DNA from: Acidimicrobiia bacterium
GTDB taxonomy: Bacteria; Actinomycetota; Acidimicrobiia; Acidimicrobiales; AC-14
Reading direction: 5' to 3'
Assembly: GCA_023265045.1 (NCBI GenBank)
Contig: JAHFUQ010000002.1
Span: 1 to 64,000, forward strand
Length of the DNA: 64,000 nucleotides
The stretch's first letter is position 1, and every line of letters starts with the position of its first letter. Below, piece after piece: positions 60,701 through 64,000 of this stretch. The position numbers and the translations under genes were made by a program. The notes beneath the pieces are model-generated. The model had not been told where the DNA came from. It was given only the letters and a program-made list of their open reading frames with translations, and did not search any database.

Positions 60701-61226
60701 CCTGGGCCCGCACTTCAAGGGCAGACAGGTGCAGCTCCCGAAGCTCGGCCTGGCGCCGCTCGACCCACACCCCGGTGGCGCCGGGAGCGAAGTGGCGGGC
60801 GGCGATCTCCGCCGCCTGGGCGGCGAGCGTGTCCGCGGCCGCCGCATCCCCAGCGTCCAGCGCGGTCCGGGCGTCGGACAGGGCCGTGGCCGCCTCCTCC
60901 ACGTCAACAGCCACTTCTGCGGGCAACTGCAGCTGGTACGTCCCCGCCACGGTGGCCAGGGCGACCGCGCCGTCGAGATCCGCCGCCCCGAGCGCCCCCC
61001 GGATCTTGAATGCCACCCCCCGCAGCATCTGCTCCCAGGAGGCGGGCAGCTCTTCGCCCCACAGCACCTCCGCCAGCTCGTCGCGCGGGACGGGACGGTG
61101 GCGTTCGCACGCCAGGTAGGCGAGGGCAACGCGGCCCGGGCGGCCCAGCCCGCCGGCGGGCACGGCCACGCCGTCGACCTCAAGGCCTACCTGTCCGGCC
61201 AGCGTGAGCCGCCGTGCCATCGCCAT
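57711..61226 (-). CDS. SARP-type regulator with BTAD, AAA ATPase and TPR-like C-terminus
   Basis: 1171 aa. N-terminal OmpR-like winged helix (GGLGRPGRVALAYLACERHRPVPRDELAEVLWGEELP), BTAD helical domain to about 245 (WVERRQAELRELHLSALEVRAQAAL...LLMAAHAGAGNRGAALEAYERCRAVLTEALG), then an AAA_16/STAND ATPase with Walker A VAGEPGVGKTTLV (about 310) and Walker B VLVLDDLHWAAP (about 424), and a long helical repeat (MalT-like TPR) half. Such proteins activate secondary-metabolism or stress operons on ATP and ligand binding. It precedes the DUF1059-SBP-ABC operon in the same direction, which it may control. Divergent from the cupin gene. Confidence 0.9.
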   Translation of the reverse strand: MAMARRLTLAGQVGLEVDGVAVPAGGLGRPGRVALAYLACERHRPVPRDELAEVLWGEELPASWEQMLRGVAFKIRGALGAADLDGAVALATVAGTYQLQLPAEVAVDVEEAATALSDARTALDAGDAAAADTLAAQAAEIAARHFAPGATGVWVERRQAELRELHLSALEVRAQAALARAEWLDALVAAEEAVALEPYRESAYQLLMAAHAGAGNRGAALEAYERCRAVLTEALGVNPSPATDATYLRLLGDEGARGLEGSAQAPALVLPRALAAAPGSFVVGRVAETNALAAAFKRATVDGRHAVLVAGEPGVGKTTLVAHGARLAYGEGARVLYGRCDEDLGVAYQPFAQALAQYVLGAPVGELIDHVAAHGGELMRLVPALARRLPGTAPPYSVDADSDRWRLFEAVVGLLRRAAVAAPVVLVLDDLHWAAPATLQLLRHLLASDDAERLLVVVTYRDSEVGRDHPLTAALADLRRQPGVEWLSLRGLDEAGVEAFVAATSGDAEDPAPLARALWSHTAGNPFFVGELLRHLGETGAVFRRAGPWRYYSGDAQLDVPAGVVDVVGRRLGRLSEDANRALTLAAVVGIDFDLDVLERAAGQAESDATLDAVEEGVAARLVVEVGTPGSYRFAHALVRDALCGRLGAARRARLHRLVGEAIESGSGEDGDRLPALAHHFAEAATAGCAEKAADYAVAAADHALALPAADAAVAILQRGLGALDALRPPDHQRRVAVLLALSQALYRDGRNDEGRDVARLAAGEAGAYGMVDELAEAACLQAVGVGGQGQRQEPIGEALDALGDRSPSLRARLLAALATVRVPFDEVSDRLSEEALELAYAVGDEVALGYVLYRRWTVLLGTPDAAGLLAIAEELVTLHTNDQHPGFGYDERVISRLINGDRAGFDADVQLLERLGRETRAWGPRSNAARWRVVQADMDGRFEEVQALADRADEVFAEKRTRRPASHRASTLLWNQGRFQDLLEVSRRGATGGQDFAPVYRGWLAVARAGTGDSEGARADLTDLTDALPGTRRVMQMGLLANLVEVATALHDRDHAGRLYGRLLPYAGQVVTGMPAYCFGSVDRHLGMLAATLERWDDAEGHFENALPVDAGLSAPPLLCRTQYWYGRALRQRPGGDRDRSTELLTAAGRTAEQLGMTALTAQVEQLTVR

Positions 61227-61378
61227 TCACCCTACTCGTGCCCGTTCCTCCGGGCCCCTGATGTTCGACACGACGCCGTTGATGCCAACTCCAACGCGGT
61301 CAACGGGTCGTCAACGCGCCGTTCGTACGGTCGGCCTCGATGACAAACCCGCACACCGCAGCGACCGGAGGGATTGCG

Positions 61379-61888
61379 ATGACGGCCACGATGACAGACC
61401 TCCCCGAGCGAGTGACACCCTCGGCGGCACCCGCCGCCGAGTACGAACGCACGACGCGCCGGCCCGCATGGGCCGTCCTCGCCATGGTCGGCGGGCTCTT
61501 GGTCGTCGCCGCCTCAACCGCTCCACTCGTCATGAACCTCGCTCGTGAGACGACCCACGCCGCAGGGGCGGCGTCAACGTCTGCGGTTTCGCTTCCCACC
61601 GTCGGAACGTCCGCGACCACCTATCTGCCGGGGCACTCGAGCGCGTGGCACGTGCACCCGGGCGTGCACTCGGTCGTGGTGCTGCGCGGCACGTTGACGA
61701 TCTACGACGAGCACTGTGTCCGTTCTGAGTATGGACCTGGCCAGGTCTACTTGGGCGGGGACGCCCCTCACTTGGCCCGCAACGACGGCGCCGAGTCCCT
61801 CGATGTCGCCATCACGTTCGTCTACCTCCCGCTCAGCGGGGATCATGGCGTCGCAGTTTCGCCGCCCGAGGGATGTGACCTCCGATGA
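61379..61888 (+). CDS. Membrane-anchored cupin-domain protein
   Basis: 169 aa from ATG 61379 (CGGAGGG SD; the track start 61340 lacks one). One N-terminal helix (AVLAMVGGLLVVAASTAPLVM), then an extracytoplasmic cupin: SSAWHVHPGVHSVVVLRGTLTIYDEH (HxHx...motif 1) and YLGGDAPHLARNDGAESLDVAITFVYLP (motif 2 His). A Cys pair (EHCVRSEYG; PEGCDLR) may form a disulfide. Metal-binding cupin of unknown substrate. Ends in ATGA overlap with the next gene. Confidence 0.8.
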   Translation: MTATMTDLPERVTPSAAPAAEYERTTRRPAWAVLAMVGGLLVVAASTAPLVMNLARETTHAAGAASTSAVSLPTVGTSATTYLPGHSSAWHVHPGVHSVVVLRGTLTIYDEHCVRSEYGPGQVYLGGDAPHLARNDGAESLDVAITFVYLPLSGDHGVAVSPPEGCDLR

Positions 61889-63382
61889 CGGCGTCGAGGG
61901 TCAAGCCCGAGGCTACCTACCTCATCCTTGGTTCTCCCGCTCTCGCCGGTCGTCACCGTCCCGATGAGCTGATGAATGTCTTCACGAACGAGGCGGCAGC
62001 TCGAGGCGCGTTCCAGGATCTCCGGCGCGAGGTGGGATCCGGGTCGGGTTGGGCCGAGCTCGTGGTGGTGGAGGAGGGCGTCGTCAGGCCACTCTGCTGG
62101 TTCGGTCTGCCGCCTGCGGATGGGCGCGCTTGCGTCGCGCCGGCACCAGAGACAAGGCGCCCGACTGCCCGGTGGGTCTGCGGGGTCCTGGCGGTTGCCG
62201 CCGGTGCGGCACTGTGGCTGTTCGCTGGTAGCGCAGGGCGTGTCGGCGCGGCCGTTGCGCCCCACGTTACGAAAACCGGGCTCATCACGGTGACCGACGG
62301 GCAGCGTGCCGAAGCGACGGTGACGAACGACAGCGACGCGTGCCATCGAATCGAGATTGCGCTCATAGACGGCGACGGTCACCCTGTGGCCTCGGACGCA
62401 AGAACCGTATGTCCGAGCCAGCACCTCACGGTCGGGCACAGCCCGAACGGAAAACTCCGGCTGCGGTCCGTCGTCGCCCTGTATGGCGTCGCCGAGTCGA
62501 TCGTCCAGCCTTTCAACTTGCGGGGTTCGGACGGCTGGGCCCACCGCAAGCGCCGCCTCGGCGCGATGGCCGAAATCGAGAGTCGCGTGTTCGGCCGCCA
62601 GTCGGCCCTTGATTTTTTTTGGCGCACCACGCCGCCCACTTGCAGGCCGGCTACGCCGGCTACCAGTCGCCCGCCGCCCTGACCCTGGCAGAGTCGCTCC
62701 TCATCGTCGGGGCACCGTCGAGCGAGATCGACAGCGCCCTCGAGGCCGCGCTCGTGTCGGCGCACAACGTCCAGGACCCGGTCTTTTGCGCCCGCACGCG
62801 GCGCGCGTCAACGCCATGCGCCAGTGGTGGAGTGGAGGCCTGAGCGACCCGATCGAGGCGGCCATGCACCTGGCCGCGAGGCCTGACGACCCACGGTACG
62901 GGGCGTTGCACGCGGTTGGCGAGACGTACCGTCGGCGGTCGGCGTCGAGGTCGATGATCGAATTGCCCGACCAGTTCCGGCAGGCGAACACGTTGGAGAT
63001 GCTCGCCGACGTGGTGTACCAGAGGCCAGCGATCGAGTTCGCCGGGCTCAACGGCGGTATCGACACGCGGGTCGCCCTCAAGGATCAGGCCGTCGTCGTC
63101 CCCGATGCGGAGCTCGCGGCTCTCTTCGCGGCGCGGATCGCAGCCGAGCTTGTCGTCCGAGACGACCTCGACGTCGGCGTGCGCCGGAAGGCCGCGCAAC
63201 GCCTCGTCCCGATTGCCGCTCGCCACCCGACGGCGCTCGACACCGTGCTCAGCCGCCTGCTCCTTCTCGATCCGGCTGGGTCAACAGCACAGCTGGGCGC
63301 CCTGTCGGCCGCTGTCCATCCGCCGGCGAGCGACTCGGTGGCATCGGCCCAAACCGACCCCCTGGGGTTTGGGCCGGCCTGA
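61885..63382 (+). pseudogene. Membrane protein gene read in three frames, two apparent single-T losses
   Basis: Frame 1 (61885-about 62620) starts in the ATGA overlap and has one helix (WVCGVLAVAAGAALWLFAGSAG) and a beta-rich domain (TKTGLITVTDGQRAEATVTNDSDACHRIEIALIDGDGHPV). At a T8 run (62613-62620) protein-like reading passes to frame 3 (LAHHAAHLQAGYAGYQSPAALTLAESLLIVGAPSSEIDSALEAALVSAHNVQDPVF), and at a T4 run near 62784 to frame 2 (HAARVNAMRQWWSGGLSDPIEAAMHLAARPDDPRYGALHAVGETYRRR... to 63382). Restoring one T at each run gives a single ORF of about 499 aa. No family recognised. The split into a short CDS (61885-62682) in the track is the literal reading. Confidence 0.55.
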
Positions 63383-63907
63383 CGGCCTCGTCAGCGCCGG
63401 CGCGAAGATGGCCGAATCATCTGCACGCATTCGATCCCGCCCAATGCCTTCATCGCGGAATGGCAGCCCGGGTCCTTGGCCCGGGCCAGGTCGCACAGCC
63501 GATCGAAGCCCGTAACGACGCAAGAGGACATGGACGTCCATGAAGCCACGGCCTCGGCGCGGGTGAACGGCGCTAGCAGCTTGTTGGCTGGCGAGCCCCT
63601 CGCCGGCGAATACGGGGCCCGAACGGCCCACGCTCTGCCGGGAGCAGGCGGGGTCGTAGCACAGGTCGACCCGCGTGCGGTCGTCCTCTCGCGGGGCGGC
63701 ACTGGAGCCGCGGCCTGCGGTCGGCGGGGCATGAGCGCGCCGGCTCCCGGATCCCCCGGGGCGGCCTTGGCTCAGGTGTCACCCGAAGGGGCCCGCCGTG
63801 CGTCTGTGTTGAAGAGGTCGTATCGAGTCGGGCGCTGCGGTTGACGTGAGACGCGTGCCGTACTCCCACAACTGCGGCAGTCTGTTATCGCGAGAGGAGA
63901 GGAAGCC
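63383..63907. other. Region without a supported gene
   Basis: Overlapping ORFs on both strands (for example 63391-63732 minus, 63476-63844 plus) have no domain, SD or codon pattern that separates them from chance. The minus-strand string MSSCVVTGFDRLCDLARAKDPGCHSAMKALGG looks somewhat protein-like but is only 46 aa. Confidence 0.4.
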
Positions 63908-64000
63908 GTGAGCACAACCGATGTCGCAAGGACGAGGAAGGCGCTCTGGATCGTCGTAGCCGCCGCCGCGACCCTGTTCGCTATCGGCGTTGCCATCAAC
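63908..64000 (+). CDS. N-terminus of a membrane or secreted protein, cut by window end
   Basis: 31 codons from GTG 63908, with GAGAGGAGAGGAAG as a strong SD. Short polar start (STTDVARTRK) then a hydrophobic helix (ALWIVVAAAATLFAIGVAIN), a signal peptide or TM anchor. The rest is outside the window; no function can be given. Confidence 0.6.
   Translation, partial: MSTTDVARTRKALWIVVAAAATLFAIGVAIN

Noticed and set aside
1-64000. CRISPR arrays, rRNA genes, insertion sequences, T-box or riboswitch leaders
   Set aside because: None seen on scanning: no regular repeat-spacer series, no rRNA-like stretches, no transposase ORFs and no recognisable leader motif upstream of the biosynthetic genes.

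Overview
The window is high-GC, densely coded DNA with GTG/TTG starts, ATGA/GTGA stop-start overlaps, a SARP-type regulator, mycobacterial-style lipid genes and threonine/proline-linked secreted proteins. This fits Actinomycetota, and by overall style perhaps the class Acidimicrobiia. The lineage is inferred from gene content only.

Layout. 1-23.6 kb reads as core chromosome: the end of a septum-formation-family gene; glutamate synthase large subunit (gltB); a secreted metalloprotease with a DUF4214 tail; a five-gene minus-strand lipid operon (fatty-acyl-CoA-reductase/HAD fusion, Zn alcohol dehydrogenase, LarA-like protein, small membrane protein, PlsC acyltransferase); secreted beta-propellers; an M23 peptidase; an MscS channel; a glycosyltransferase/GH130 pair; and an acetoacetate-decarboxylase-like gene whose stop codon lies inside tRNA-Val(CAC).

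From 23.6 to about 51.9 kb a composite genomic island follows the tRNA. Its 3' half recurs as a 46-bp direct repeat at 23616, 36329, 50403 and 51870. Segment 1 (23.66-36.37 kb) is a mobilizable element: tyrosine integrase, excisionase-like protein, TrwC/TraA-type (MOBF) relaxase-helicase, and an 1811-residue RHS protein with a variable C-terminal tip followed by a cluster of tiny membrane proteins (possible immunity genes). Segment 2 (36.4-50.4 kb) carries metal resistance. A CsoR-controlled divergent copper locus holds a CopA with an unusual C-terminal Ig-like extension, two TauE/UreH-cupredoxin paralogs, a CopZ-like protein and tiny Cys-containing proteins. An MFS exporter has a MerR-type 19-bp-spacer promoter next to a merR gene. 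An arsenic locus holds arsR, arsI/cadI, an aquaglyceroporin and arsC. Segment 3 (50.4-51.9 kb) is a remnant holding a PIN-domain toxin-antitoxin pair.

52.1-64 kb returns to chromosomal style: a peptide/nickel-type ABC importer (two permeases, two solute-binding lipoproteins, no ATPase in the window), a DUF1059 protein, a 1171-residue SARP/AAA regulator, a membrane-anchored cupin, a gene broken in three frames, and the start of a membrane or secreted protein.

Several genes (46.2-46.6 kb, 62.6-62.8 kb) are broken only by apparent single-base losses in homopolymers, so read errors must be considered there. The aquaporin gene is instead broken by an exact 19-bp tandem duplication.
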